NCBI GenBank assembly: GCA_963082975.1
Contig: OY720350.1
Location: 44,656,734 to 44,720,733, forward strand
Origin: Labia minor
Lineage: Eukaryota; Arthropoda; Insecta; Dermaptera; Spongiphoridae
Direction of reading: 5' to 3'
Length of the DNA: 64,000 bases
The notes beneath the pieces were generated by a model, which saw only the letters and a program-made list of their open reading frames with translations, had not been told where the DNA came from and ran no database searches. Below are positions 23,104 to 35,681 of this stretch, piece by piece. Positions within the stretch are counted from its first letter, which is position 1, and every line of letters begins with the position of its first letter. A program made the translations under genes and the position numbers.

Positions 23104-24270
23104 AGGTAATGGCACCTATAGATGACATGGCACCTATAGATGACACTTTTGAATTTAAACTAAAAAAATAAGCAAATTTTAAAACATACGCGGAAATTTT
23201 TTTTTTTAATGATAGTTATGCTTTTCCACCACCTGAGATATCCTACAACAATACAATAAGTCGCCCTATTTTTTTTCATTTAACTTGAAAAGCAGACCGA
23301 ATCGTCAACAATTGATTTTTTCAACAAATCTTAAAGATAACCTTAAGGTAACTAATGTTCTTATTTAGTATTTTATATTTTTATATTCATATTTATCAAG
23401 AATTTAATAACTACATTATAAAATAGACTTAATATAGATATAAATCACTTCAATTTAAACACCTAATTTTTAAAAGTATCTTTTTTATCAACGGTGTTAT
23501 CTATAGGTGCCCCTAAAAATTGTTTTTCCTATAGATGACAGCAATGTCAGCTATAAGTAGGTTTTTAAAAAAATTGTCTATTATATATTAATAGCTGTAA
23601 AGAGGAGATAATTTTATATAATTCCACCAAGTTGCATGTCAGAATTGATATAGGAACCTAAAGGTGACACTGTGTTTCTCATTGTCAGAAAATTTTTTTC
23701 TGTTCCAGAACTTCATACACTATTTTTTTGAAATTTTTTTTAAATTACTCTGTTCTCAATGTATAATTAAAAATGCATAATTATATAAAAAAAGATTTGT
23801 TTAAAATCAATTTTTTATTTTATTATAATAATTAGCTAAAAATAAAATCAATCACAATAAATATATCTAATGTATCATTATATGAAACCTGATTTTTTTA
23901 TTATAACTAAAGTTAAATCAGCAACAAGGCGTTGGAAAGATGTTTTACTTTGTAAATAAATAAGTTGAAGATAAAGAGAGCAAGCGAAGTGAAAAAAAGT
24001 AGATGTCATCTTTGGGTTCCATAATTGTCATCATTAGGTTCCACCAAAATTTTTGGTGTCATCTATAGGTGCCATTTGATTACTTTGAAAAAAAATTATA
24101 TTTCCTCTTAAACTCATATAAAAGTTTAAAATATTTATCCTGGTGATAAAAGGTAAGATAAGCTTTATAATAACCAAAAGATTTTTTTTGTGAGACGTAT
24201 AGTTTCAGTTTTTTATAAAAGAAAATAGTGGCAAGAGCGCTTAAAATGTCATCTATTGGTGCCATTACCT
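23104..24270. mobile_element. TA-flanked DNA transposon with repeated subterminal motif
   Basis: The left end AGGTAATGGCACCTATAGAT and the right end, on the reverse strand, AGGTAATGGCACCAATAGAT are inverted repeats, flanked by TA (23102-23103 and 24271-24272). Variants of the end word (CTATAGGTGCC, CTATAGATGACA, CATCTTTGGGTTCC) occur inside in both orientations, which would suit multiple transposase-binding sites. It is 1,167 bp. A 61-codon minus ORF (24080-24265) runs into the right end and shows no known domain. It lies between copies 5 and 6. Confidence 0.75.
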
Positions 24271-24717
24271 TATATGAGTAGGAATGGGGTTGCTATGGCT
24301 AAGACTTGAAATCATATTAAATTAATTCAATTAGAATAAATGGAAAAGTAATATAAAATATATAAATTATATATTATTTTTCAATTTAATTAAAGTAATA
24401 TGAATATTCAAATATTTCTCAATAAAATTAAAAATTAACATTAATTATTTTATTTTACATTTTATTTAAATAATTATTGCAATATTTTCATAAAATAAAT
24501 AAATATAATGTAATTATAAAAATTTTTTCAATAATATTTTAAATATTTATTTTTCATTTTGTTAATTGAATTGAATTGAAATCAATAAAAATATTAATAA
24601 ACATAATTAATAATTATTGGTTTACATTTTATTTTTTTAATTTACTTTTCTTATAGAATCCAACTGAAAAACAGTTAGTTTTTTTTTTATTAACTTTTAA
24701 TTTTTATTAATTAAACA

Positions 24718-26732
24718 ATGGATTTCTACTCTAATTTTAAATATTGTCATTATTTTTACAAATTCATGGGTTTAAATCATCTTGTCATTGATGGTGAACC
24801 ATTTCAAATACGAGTGGCTTTAAAATCCAGTTGCATTCCATTATTCTTTATTTTTGCTTTGGAAATCTATAATATGCAAAATATTATAAGTGATAAGCCT
24901 AGTATTAAATATTTTTGGACTAGTTATATTATGAGCATATTTGCAAAAGTATAAACTTAATTGTATTTTATATATTTATTTAATTAATTAATTATTTTCT
25001 ATATTGGTTTCAGATAAATGAACCGGTGATAAGTATTATTTTCCTTATAATTAATATTTGGAAACGAAATGAATATTTGGAAATTATTGCTGGAATGAAT
25101 GAAATAGGAATAACTGGAAATTGGAAATCTCAGAGAATATATTCACACCTTTTCCTATTTATGAAAATTCTATACAGCATTTTTGAAACAACTATTGTTA
25201 TTTTTTCTAATTTCAATTTATTTAAAAATGTATGGTATTTTTGTCTAAGTGATCTAATTATCTAGTATATACCTATAAATAGCTGAGACAAATCATTGAT
25301 TTTATAACCTTCCTTAATAACTAAATATATATTTATAACAATATCTTAATTAATCTAAATATATAGAAGTAACTCAATATTTTGGCGACCATTTTGGCGC
25401 CATTTTCAATATAATTTTGGAATTTTGAAGATTGATCTCTTTAATCACGAACATTTGGTATTTTAGTATGAATGATTCAATAATGTTTAACTTTCTGAAT
25501 TTTGAAACCACTACCAACACCATTAAATCTCTCAAATGGTCAAACTGGTAAAAATTGCTAACTGCCAATTATGACAATGTTGCACATCTAAAACAGAATT
25601 TCAAAATTTCCTTCAAAAAATCTCTTGAAAATGACATCAAATTGGTAACCGATACGTTTAGGTTTTTAATCAAATATATATATATCAAGATATTAATTAA
25701 CTATTATTAACTAAATTAAATTTCATTAATAAAAAACTGTACTTTTTTTTAGAGTATCTTTATATTAAAGTATTGTTGTTGGCATTTTACAACATGGATC
25801 ATTTTTGCAGAATTAAATAATTTCTTCATAATAATTTTACATTTGTCTTTGCATTTCAAACAATTGAACGATAATTTAGAAAATAGTAATTATTCATTAG
25901 AGACTATTGATCCGGTAATAGATATAAATAAAATGTATTAGTAAATATAGTAATATATATACTAGTTCTATTTGTATTTTTCAGGCGAAATATAATCATT
26001 ATAATTTAAAATTATGGAGATTAGTATCTAAATTAAACTCCTATCAGGGACTAAAACTTGTGCTCTTTTCTGGTCTAATTTTTATTCATGTAATATATTG
26101 TTTATATATTCTTTTAATCAATTCAGAACGAGAACTCAATACAAAAACAATTACATTTATATTTTGGGTTTTATATTGCGTTATAATATTTACTCTCAAT
26201 ATTTATAATTGTCAACAATGTATTAATGAGGTAAGTATTATTTAACTAGAATATTTAATTTTTATATTATATACATCCAATGGTTAATTATAAATATTAA
26301 AGTGATAATAAAAAGGATTTAATTTTTAAATAAAATAACTTTATTTTTTAGACTAAAAGAACAATTATAATTGTTGATGAATTGTCTATTAATGCAAAGG
26401 GACATTACTTAGATCAAGTAATATATCCTGTTTATTGTATACTTTGTAATTATTTATTTTATGAAATTTATATAAATTATATTTATTTTTTATATTTCAG
26501 TTGCAATTATTTTCAAGTCATCTGCATAATCGTGATTTTAATTTTAATGCTTGGAATTTATTTCCATTTGATACGAAGTTATTATTTATGGTAAAACATT
26601 ATATTTGAATTCCATTCATTTTCTAATATAGTAATAATTAAAATAATAATGTATTATTTGTAGATGTTTGGTACATTTACAAATTATTTAATTATTCTCT
26701 ATCAATTTAACGGAATGGAAAAGACACAATAA
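24718..26732 (+). CDS. Gustatory receptor, array copy 6 (7 exons, intact)
   Basis: Gr of 359 residues. Exons are 24718-24948, 25014-25229, 25753-25914, 25985-26230, 26352-26417, 26501-26590 and 26664-26732. It starts MDFYSNFKYCHYFYKFMGLN, a variant shared with copy 7. Relative to all near paralogues it lacks two codons in the intracellular N-terminal segment (GEPFQIRVAL where the others have GEPFQRKIRVSL), an in-frame 6-bp loss. Exon 3 is divergent at its start (SIFILKYCCWHFTTWIIFAE). Exon 4 begins after TTTTTCAG with GCG, not the ATG seen in copies 1-5. The C-terminus is MFGTFTNYLIILYQFNGMEK. Introns are small, and no transposon is recognised inside. Confidence 0.9.
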
Positions 26733-27315
26733 TTTCATATAACGACTGAATAATTATTATAATTTTATTAAATACATATCAGAATTTTTATTAAATTAAT
26801 TTTTTTTCCTCCTTTCCTCCACAATGGTTTTGGTATACCTTCGAATTTCAACTAATTATTTAGCTTATGTGCTTTTCTGCTTTTCTAATCTATAAAATCC
26901 CACTTCCTACCCACCCAGAACGTCGACGTCGATTAGACGTCTAATCGACGTCTAGGAGATCTATAGACGTCTAAATTGAATTAAATTAAATTATAGTGGT
27001 GTCAGGACTAATAACAGGTCATTTATCTCTTAACAAATATTTATTAAATTTATTTATAATTTATAATATTTATATAGGTATTTTTTATTTAGTAATGAAT
27101 TAAATTTGCTATATTGATTAATTAATATTTAGCTTCAATCAATCAATTTAATAAATAAGACAATTCATTTAGTTTAAGTAATTATTTAAATCAATAATGA
27201 CATAACGTCATTATAAATAATGAATATATATCATTAAAATGTTTGTTCAAAAGGTATCAATGATAAGTAATGACAAATTCATTTCTTAACAAATTTAATA
27301 AACAATAAAAAAAAA
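26733..27315. other. Spacer between copies 6 and 7
   Basis: A+T-rich spacer of 583 bp. Apart from the perfect palindrome at 26925 and neighbouring GACGTCTA words, nothing is recognised. It must contain the promoter of copy 7. Confidence 0.5.
26925..26952. repeat. Perfect 28-bp palindrome built of GACGTC words
   Basis: Both halves read GACGTCGATTAGAC. Further partial copies of the word (GTCGACGTC before it, AGACGTCTA at about 26972) surround it. The G+C content is well above the surroundings. Confidence 0.85.
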
Positions 27316-29553
27316 ATGGATTTTTATTCTAATTTTAAATTTTCACATTATATTTATAAATTCCTGGGCTTAAATCATCTTGTAATTGATGGTGAACCAT
27401 TACAACGGAAAATACGAGTTTCTTTGAAATCCAGTTGTATACCATTATTCTTATTTTTTCTTATTCAAATTTATAATATTTTTATATTTATAAAATATCA
27501 ACCGACTGGAAAAATTGGTTGGGTTAACTATGTCGTGGAAACATTCGGCCAGGTATTTATTTTAATTAAAAATTTAATTAATTTTTTTTTTTATTATTAT
27601 TTTGAAACTTATTTCTATTTTCAGTTAAACGAGTCGATCATAAGTTTACTATTTATTACAATAAATATTTGGAAACGTTATGAATATTTGAAAATTATTG
27701 CTGGAATGAATGAAATTGGATTACCTGAAAATTGGAATGAACATAAAATTTATTTACATCTTTTTTTAGTTTTTAATGTAATACACATCATTTATCAATC
27801 GATACTTGTCATTTTATTTGGAACAGTTCAACATGATGTATGCGCTTTTCTATATCTTTAATATATAAAAAATATTTTAATAAATTTTAATTAATTCATT
27901 ATTGTTTAATTTAAACAAATAACTTCCTGTATAATCTATTAGTTTTTAATCATTTAATTTACTTTAAATGAAAAAAAAATTACTAATATTGAATAATCTT
28001 ATTTATACAATCAAATCCATATTAATTTGAGTGAAAATTTATCAGTTAATTTGAATTATTTACTTGTAATAAAATATTTAAATATTTATATCGCAAAAAT
28101 ACGTTTAGATCAGTGATTCTCAACCTTTTTTTTTTACTGCGGCACACTTTTAACGGTTTAAAAGTTTGGCGACACACAAAGAAAAAAATAAGTGTAAAAG
28201 TTTACCATATTGAAAAAATTGGTCCCAAAAACGGTTTACCTTTGTTTTTTAGAACCAAATTGAAAAAATTTAGAAAAAAAAGTCGGAAATGTTTAAGAAC
28301 CTAGTCCCAAAAACGTTTTACCTTTTTTTTTTTTTAGAAAAAAAAGTTTAAGAGCCTCGTAATCTCGCGGCACACTTTTGAAAATCTTAGATAGATGAAT
28401 TCTTTAAATTAAATTTAAAATTCAAAATCAAATCTAAAAAAAAATTAATCCTTTATAGATTGTAAATACAATAGTATCACTATTTGCTTGGTATATTTCA
28501 ACATCTGTCATTTTTGTGGAATTAAATAATTTCTATAGAATTGTATTCTATTTACGTTTGCATTTCAAAAATTTGAATGAAAATTTACAAAGTTATAAAT
28601 ATTTATTTATAACAATTGATCCGGTAATAATTTATTTAATATTAATATAAAAAATTCTACAAAAATAAGATAACATTTTATATATTTTTTAGATAAAATA
28701 TAATCAATATAATTTAAAACTTTGTAAACTGGTATCCAAATTGAATTCTTATCAGGGACTGAAATTAGTATTTTTTTCTGGTCAGTTATTTACTAATTTC
28801 ATATTTACTTTGTTTCTTGTATTAATCAATTCAGATCTAAAAGAAAACTCAACAAGGATTAGCATAATAATATGGATTTTATATGCAATTATAATATTTG
28901 TTCTATATACTTCAAACTGTCAACAATGTACTAAAGAAGTAAGATAATATACATACAAAATTAACCAAATTCTTTATATATAGATATATTATATTCTACT
29001 TAAAAGATACTTACTAGATAAAAAATATAGGTAAGTAACCATTTCTATTATTGTACTCAACACACAATATGGAGAGGCTAAAACAAAACTTATACTTCCT
29101 TAAAAAATGAAGTTCAAATATATTTATATTCAGATTATTTAAAGTAAAAATTATTTTTATAGATGTAAGCTTTTTATTTAATTTTTTTTAGGCTAAGAAG
29201 ACAATATTAATTGTTGATGAGTTGTCTATTTATGCAAAAGGACCTTACTTATATCAAGTAAATTTAAATTGTTTTTAAAATATTTATTTTAAAATTCATC
29301 ATTTTATATATTTTTTTTTTTAAATTTCAGTTACAATTATTTTCAAACCATTTACAGCATCGTGATTTCAGTTTTGATTGTTGGAATTTATTTCCATTCG
29401 ATTCTAAGTTATTATTCATGGTATTTTTAATTAAATAATGATAACAATTATAAAGAGACTAAAAATAATATTGTTTTTTTTGTTATATATTTATAGATGT
29501 TTGGCACGATAACAAGTTATTTAATAATACTCTATCAATTTAATAGTCTGTAA
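27316..29553 (+). CDS. Gustatory receptor, array copy 7 (7 exons, intact)
   Basis: Gr of 357 residues, sister of copy 6 by the N-terminus MDFYSNFKFSHYIYKFLGLN. Exons are 27316-27552, 27625-27837, 28459-28623, 28693-28938, 29192-29257, 29331-29420 and 29497-29553. Exon 2 is one codon shorter and exon 3 one codon longer than in the other copies of this half of the array. The usual CQQCINEV of exon 4 is CQQCTKEV here, and exon 5 has LSIYAKGPYLYQ in place of LSINAKGPYLDQ. The last exon is the shortest in the array, stopping three residues after YQF (YQFNSL). Intron 2 holds a decayed repeat. Confidence 0.9.
28109..28390. mobile_element. Decayed hAT-like repeat in intron 2 of copy 7
   Basis: It begins CAGTGATTCTCAACCTTTTT, a typical hAT non-autonomous end, and has the inner words CTGCGGCACACTTTTAA and CTCGCGGCACACTTTTGAAA. 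The opposite end and the target duplication are not clear. A short ORF over it is not a gene. Confidence 0.5.
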
Positions 29554-30388
29554 ATGATACAAGAATTAAAGTTTAATACAATGAACATTCTATATAAGTA
29601 ATAATATAAGTAACCTCTCTATAAGCAACCTCTATACAAGCAACATTTTTTAGTTCAACAGTTCTGTATAAGCAACTAATTTTTTTAAAGCTATATATTT
29701 GAGTTGACAGCTGATCAGAACAACATAACCTCAAATTCTAAAAAATTCTGTTATTGGAATATGTTTGTGTTGTGTGCTGCAACTATTGAAGTTAATTTTG
29801 TTAATTAGAATAGTAAATAGAATGTATGTTAGTTTCTGTTAATAATTAATATTATTGTGTTTTAAATTTAATTTTCCCTTTAAAAAACTTTTCCCAATAA
29901 AAAACTTTTTTATTGAAATTAGTTCAAATGTGTTGTTTATATATAGCGTTCACTGTATTAAATGCAAAAATAAATCAATCAATTAATAATTAAAAAAATG
30001 TTTAAAAAAAATATATAAGTAAATGTATAATTTATAATATGTAAATAAAATAATATTTTATTTAATTATTGTGTTTATTAATTTACTTTCATTTGACAAG
30101 TGAATAATAATCAATTCAATTCAATAATAAATACAATCTATTACTTTACTAAATTAATAAAAAAACAAAACAAACATTTGCCAATTAAACTAATTTAAAT
30201 TCTTAAGTAATGAATGTAAATATCAAAAACTCCACGCAGTGGGACCAATGCGCTTTTTATTCAAATTTGTGGCCCTGGGTTCAATGCAAGAGAATTTTTA
30301 CGAGCTGGGTTCTTTGAGAAAGAGGTCTACACAGCCTCAACCCATTATTACACATTTTGAATTTAAATTATAAATATTAATTTGAAAT
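29554..30388. other. Spacer between copies 7 and 8
   Basis: It contains a short imperfect repeat of AAGCAACCTCTATA words (29600-29670) and, near 30225-30350, a more G+C-rich segment without recognised homology. No ORF of note; it includes the promoter region of copy 8. Confidence 0.4.
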
Positions 30389-32454
30389 ATGGATTTTCAT
30401 TCCAAATATAAATATTCTCATTTGTTCTATAAATGTTTGGCTTTAAATCATATTGTCATTGATGATGAATTATTTCCTACAAAAATGCGAGTGTCTTTAA
30501 AATCCAGTTTTATGTCATTAGTATTAATTTTTATTATAGAATGTCTATATATCATATTTTTAATAAATACTTTGCCTAATAGTAAAATTTTGTCGAATTA
30601 TTTAATGGAAACCATTGGAAGGGTGATTATTTTTTTTTATTTAGTCTTTTATAATATGTTTAATAATATAATTCCTTATATGTTAATGTAAAATATTTAT
30701 TTACAGTTAAATGATCCGATAATAAGTTCTCTTTTTATTATTATAAACATCTGCAAGCGATATGATTATTTGAAAATTATAAAAGAAATGAATGCAATTG
30801 GATTGCCTGAAAATTGGAATAAGCATAGAATTTATTTAAATCTTTTCCTTCTCATTAAAAGCATACATACTAGTTTTGATTTGATTATTTTATTGTATTA
30901 TAATACCGATAATTTTAAAAATGTATATATATTACTCTTAATATATACGAAAATTTATAACGTAATTTTGTAAATAAAACCACATATTGATATTTGTTAT
31001 TGTAAATTTATTCAAAAAATACAAAAATATACACAACGTTTCGATTGCTACTTCTGCAATAGTTATCAATCACTGCACTGTTCGTCACTCGTCACTGGAC
31101 ACTCGAACACTGCAGTCGCTTGATAACGATTTCAGAAGTAGCAATCGAAACGTTGTGTATATTTTTGTATTTTTTGAATAAATTATAAATTATAAATAAA
31201 TAAATGTTCGAGTGTCCAGTGACGAACAGTGCAGTGCTTGATAACGATTGCAGAAGTAGCAATCGAAACGTTGTGTATATTTTTGTACTTTTTTGAATAA
31301 ATTTACAATAACAAATATCAATATGTGGTTTTATTTACAAAATTACGTTATAAATAAAAACAACCACCAAAGCTTTAATAATTTAATATACGGAAATTAT
31401 TAATCTCAAATATTTATAATTTTAGATCTCCTTTCTAATTACGTATACATGTTGGTTTTGTTCATCATGGATTATAAATGCTGACTTAAATAATTTCTAT
31501 ACAAAAATTTTCTTTATGCGCATTCATTTCAAACAATTCAATGAAAACCTAGTAAAATATAAAAATCATTTATTGAAAATAAATCCGGTAACTGTCATTA
31601 GATATTCATAAATCATATAAATAAAATCATTTTTTTAATTTGTTTTTTTTTTCCAGAATGAATCTAACTATCAAAACTTAAAACTCTGGAAGATCATTTC
31701 TAAATTGAATTCTTATCAAGGGTCGAAACTTGTTCTTTTTTCTGGACAGATGTTTATTCATTTAATATTTTGTTTATATATTTTATTAATCAATTCGGAA
31801 CAATTTCAAGTTACAAGTGTTTTTAATTTAATAGTTTGGCTTTTGTTTACTATAATAATTATTGTTCTGAATGTTTTAAACTGCCAATGGTGCATTAATG
31901 AAGTAAAGTCATTTTATTAAATCATTTTTTTACTTTCATAATAATTCTTTTAAGAACACACTTATCAATTAAATTAGAATTAATTTATTATTAATATTAT
32001 TATTTAATTTATTTTTTATATCTATATTATCATAATATAATTCTATTATCATTTACATATTTTAGGCAAGGAGAACAATATTAATTGTTGATGAATTAAC
32101 TATTAATGCAAAAGGACGTTACCTAATTCAAGTAAAATTTAAATTATATTAAAAATATTTATTTTAAAATTTATATATTTTTAAATTTTTTTTTTTTTTT
32201 TTATGTTTCAGTTACAATTATTTTCAAACCATTTACAACATCGTGATTTCAGTTTTGATTGTTGGAATTTATTTCCATTCGATTCTAAATTATTATTTAT
32301 GGTAAATCTTTTATAATATCAAAATTACTTATTAATATATATTAAACTCATTTTATTTGTAATTTTTTTTTTTTCATTTTAGATGTTTGGAACAATTACA
32401 AGTTATTTAATAATTCTCTATCAATTTAACATGGTGGGGCATTCCTTACATTAA
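30389..32454 (+). CDS. Gustatory receptor, array copy 8 (7 exons, intact)
   Basis: Gr of 361 residues. Exons are 30389-30622, 30707-30922, 31426-31587, 31657-31902, 32066-32131, 32212-32301 and 32383-32454. It founds a subgroup with copy 11: N-terminus MDFHSKYKYSHLFYKCLALN, an IDDELFPTKMRVSL segment, INICKRYDYLKI in exon 2, and CQWCINEV in exon 4 where copies 1-7 have CQQC. The exon 1 donor is GTGATT, weaker than the GTAATT of copy 11. The C-terminus is MFGTITSYLIILYQFNMVGH. Intron 2 contains a palindromic element carrying three hairpin/GAAACG units (30958-31353). Confidence 0.92.
30958..31353. repeat. Palindromic Penelope-like terminal repeat element, intron 2 of copy 8
   Basis: The outer arms are long reverse complements, each including AAAACCACATATTGATATTT on the left and its complement on the right. 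Three copies of the unit hairpin-GAAACGTTGTGTATATTTTTG are present: one on the minus strand near 31035-31075, and plus-strand units near 31117-31165 and 31237-31275. The last has the perfect 6-bp stem GATTGC/GCAATC around an AGAAGTA loop. It is followed by AAAGCTTTAATAATTTA, resembling the flank of the element at 35682. Confidence 0.65.
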
Positions 32455-34885
32455 TTTAGCATGCCTTCTTGTCTATTTTTAAACAATTAAATCTGATTCA
32501 ATTATTTGTGAAATATTATAAAAAATATCTTTTTATTTGTGCAAGATAAAAATCTTTTTAAATATTTTATAATATTTTTATTATCTAAATTTCTTGAATA
32601 ATAGAAATTATTTTTTAAAAATTTATTTTTACTACCTAGTCAATGCAAAAATTTCGCACAGATATAGTAATGAATAAACGCGTATTAAAACAGTCAAATT
32701 ATTTCAATCCTTTTTAATTAAAAATATCAAGCAAAGATACAAAGAAAAGATAAGTGAAAGAAGTTTAAATTATTATTTAATATATAGTACTTTGTTGAAA
32801 GTCTGTATGCGAAAGGTTTTAATTCATTTTAATTCAATCAGTATATTCAAATATTCATATCCACGACGGAGTTCAGTGTATATAACTCCTTTGTTGATCA
32901 CTTTTGAGTAGCTTATCTTCTTTTTTTTAAAAATTTTAAATTAACTTTTAAATTGTTTATATACCATATCAATAATGATAACACGTTCTTTTATCTGTTT
33001 TTTGTTATAAAATGGACCGTCTTGATCCACGTGAAACAGAAAAACAAATGAACAGATGAACAGATTGAAAACAGTAACAAATAAACACTCCAAATTATAA
33101 AAATAATAAAAATAATTCAAGAAAATTCAAAAAATTGGAATTCAGGAAAAAAATGAGCTTATTGATATTATGGTTACTTTTTAGTGATATGTATTACGAC
33201 TACAAAATAAGAAAATATGTCAAGAAATAAATAATTCTAGAAAATAGCAATTCAATATCATAAACGAAAATATACAGTCTTCTTTTATTTTTTTTCGAGA
33301 TAATCATCGTCACCTTCTTTCTTTAGCCAATTCTCTCTTTTGGATCTTCGTTTTCACTCAAATTTGCAAATTGCAACAATTTTTCAAAATATAAATTTAA
33401 ATATAAAAAATAATTTTTACTTTGTTTTAGAAAATATTAATCAATTATGAGTAATTTTCAATTTAATTTAATTTTACTTTTAATATTATAGAATATTAGA
33501 ACTTAAACTTAATAAAAATTTAAATATTATAAACATTCTTTGAATGGAAATTTCTAGAATTAATAATTTTATGTTAAGTTTCAACTTCTTAACTGAGTCA
33601 CCATGGAATGTTGTTTATTTCGGACGGTTTTTTGCCCATAACTTTGGAACGGATCAACTATTTTGAAATTTTCAACCTTATACTTTATCCTTGAGTCATG
33701 ACAGTTCTAATGATACCCGAACCATTAAGATCCATGAAGCCATTTAGATGGAGTTTAGGATTGCGTAGTCGTTTAATTATAAAGATATGATTTATTTTGT
33801 TGTATTTTGTTCAATCTTTTTGATGGAAACAAAAATATTGTTAATACGTGTACAAGAATTTTTTTAATTATTAATTGTTAATGAATAACTTTATACTTTT
33901 ATAATTTTTTTACTGTAGAAGAAGACACAATAAAAGTTAATAAAATTCTCTAAATTTGCTGATCATTTCTAAATGTTTTTAATTTAAATAATTATTATAT
34001 TTAAATTAATTTATGGTAATTTTAAATATTTAAATTTTAGGTTTAAATTCCAGGGTTTTATTTAAGTCCGAATTAACATGGAAACCACAGACTATCTATG
34101 GAAACTTTTCAATGTAAATTACGAACTATTAATCTTAATAATTAATATAAATTATATTATTAATTATAAACCCATTCAAAAAATTTCATTCTTTTATTAT
34201 TATTAAATTCAATAAAATCATATTATTTTAATTTTTTTTTTTTTTTGGTAAATGGTAAAATTACAAATTATTTATTGTAATTATAGGTTATTGAGAAACC
34301 TACATTAGTAATACTCTTGGAAACCAACACTTTATTATTATATTTATTTATGTTTATTTATTGATCCCACTTTATTTTTAATAAATAAATTAATTTATTT
34401 ATATTATTCTGTAAATTACTCCTATATTATTTTAATTCATTAAATTTCAAAACAATCATAAATGGGTTGGAACTAAAATTCTCTTCCATAAATAATAAGA
34501 CTGTGTCGTTTAAGAATAAAAATAATGATAAAATAAATAAAGAATTTATAAAATAAATGATAATACAAGGTGAAACGGTTTCCATGCGCCACTCGTATAT
34601 GATATAAACAAAATTGTTAAATGTATAATATATATGTTTTTATTTTGGAAAGTATGTTAAATTTTATTAGAAAATCATTTTTGAGGGTAATATCTATGTA
34701 TATATTTCTATATTAATAATTATGATAAGCATAAAGCACTTTGGTAATAGGAGGTACAAAAAAAGCATTATATTACAAAAAAAAAATGCTAAATAGGTTA
34801 AAATATAATCAAAATAAATTTACAAAAGAACTTAAAGAGTGAGTAATGATTATTCTAATTAATTAATTAATACATTTAAATATAT
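32455..34885. other. Long spacer after copy 8
   Basis: About 2.4 kb of A+T-rich DNA without a recognisable gene. A less A+T-rich block at about 33590-33790 has no evident coding frame. A degraded Gr remnant is proposed at 34040-34290, and the sequence from there to about 34450 is similar in layout to 57990-58450 downstream of copy 11. Confidence 0.5.
34040..34290 (+). pseudogene. Very decayed Gr remnant (exon 1 and exon 7 traces)
   Basis: The words AAATTCCAGGGTTTTATTTA and GGAAACTTTTCAATG recall exon 1 (KFLGLNH...GEPFQ). ATTACAAATTATTTATTGTA near 34260 recalls exon 7 (ITNYL). The case rests mainly on co-linearity with the clearer remnant at 57990-58290, which follows the sister gene copy 11. 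Confidence 0.35.
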
Positions 34886-35465
34886 ATATGTTGGTTTAGG
34901 TTTTCATGAATGTTATTATTACTATCAGATTTAGCAGGGATATAATCACGTATTTTTGTGAGATTGTTTTCCCGACGTTTCGGCACCCATTTTGGCGCCA
35001 TTTGCAAGAGATTATTTAGGTGGGAATATTTTTGGGATTCTGGGTCTTAGTCTGTGTGACCAAGGGTTAATATCGGGATTTTGGATTGATAGGTTGGATG
35101 GATGGTTTTGTACTCACTCCGTTGCTGTGGAGTTCCGAAGAATCCTGGACAATCCTGACTCTGGCCAGGGTACTACCTCATTTGGCCTCGGGCGATTGTC
35201 CGATACGGAGGTGTGCCAGAGTCAGGATTGCCCAGGATTCTTCGGAGCTCCACAGCAGCAACGGAGTGAATACAAAACCATCCAACATATCAACCCAAAA
35301 TCCCGATATTAACCCTTGGTCACACAGACTAAGACCCAGAATCCCAAAAATATTCCCACCTAAATAATCTCTTGAAAATAGCGCCGAAATGGGTGCCGAA
35401 ACGTCTGGAAATCAATCTCACAAAAATACGTGATTATATCCCTGATAAATCTGATAGTAATAATA
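34886..35465. repeat. Large inverted repeat, Penelope-like terminal type
   Basis: Two arms of about 250 bp (34915-35165 and 35218-35462) are near-perfect reverse complements around a spacer of about 50 bp containing CATTTGGCCTCGGGCGATTG. Each arm has AATCACGTATTTTTGTGAGA, a GGCGCCATTT block, TAGGTGGGAATATTTTTGGG and AGTCAGGATTGCCCAGGATT (or the complements). A (TA)n run follows at the right edge. ORFs across the arms exist only because of the palindrome. Confidence 0.8.
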
Positions 35466-35681
35466 TATATATATATATATATATACTTTACAGTCTATTA
35501 CTTTAATCAGACATCCTGCTTGAATTTATAATGAAACATTTGTTCAAGTGCTGATACAGTGAAAGGTGCAATTTCGAGAAGGGGACATTTTGAAACGTTA
35601 GAGAACGTTATTCATTCTTGAAGCAACCATATATATTTTATGTGGCACTGTGTATATTTGAATATCATAAATTCCAAAGAT

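Noticed and set aside
28113..28304. ORF of 63 codons in intron 2 of copy 7
   Set aside because: Lys/Phe-rich translation of a decayed hAT-like repeat; no homologue among the paralogous introns.
34992..35367. Overlapping ORFs of 93-106 codons
   Set aside because: They run across both arms of a large inverted repeat; the frame is an effect of the G+C-richer palindrome, with no domain.
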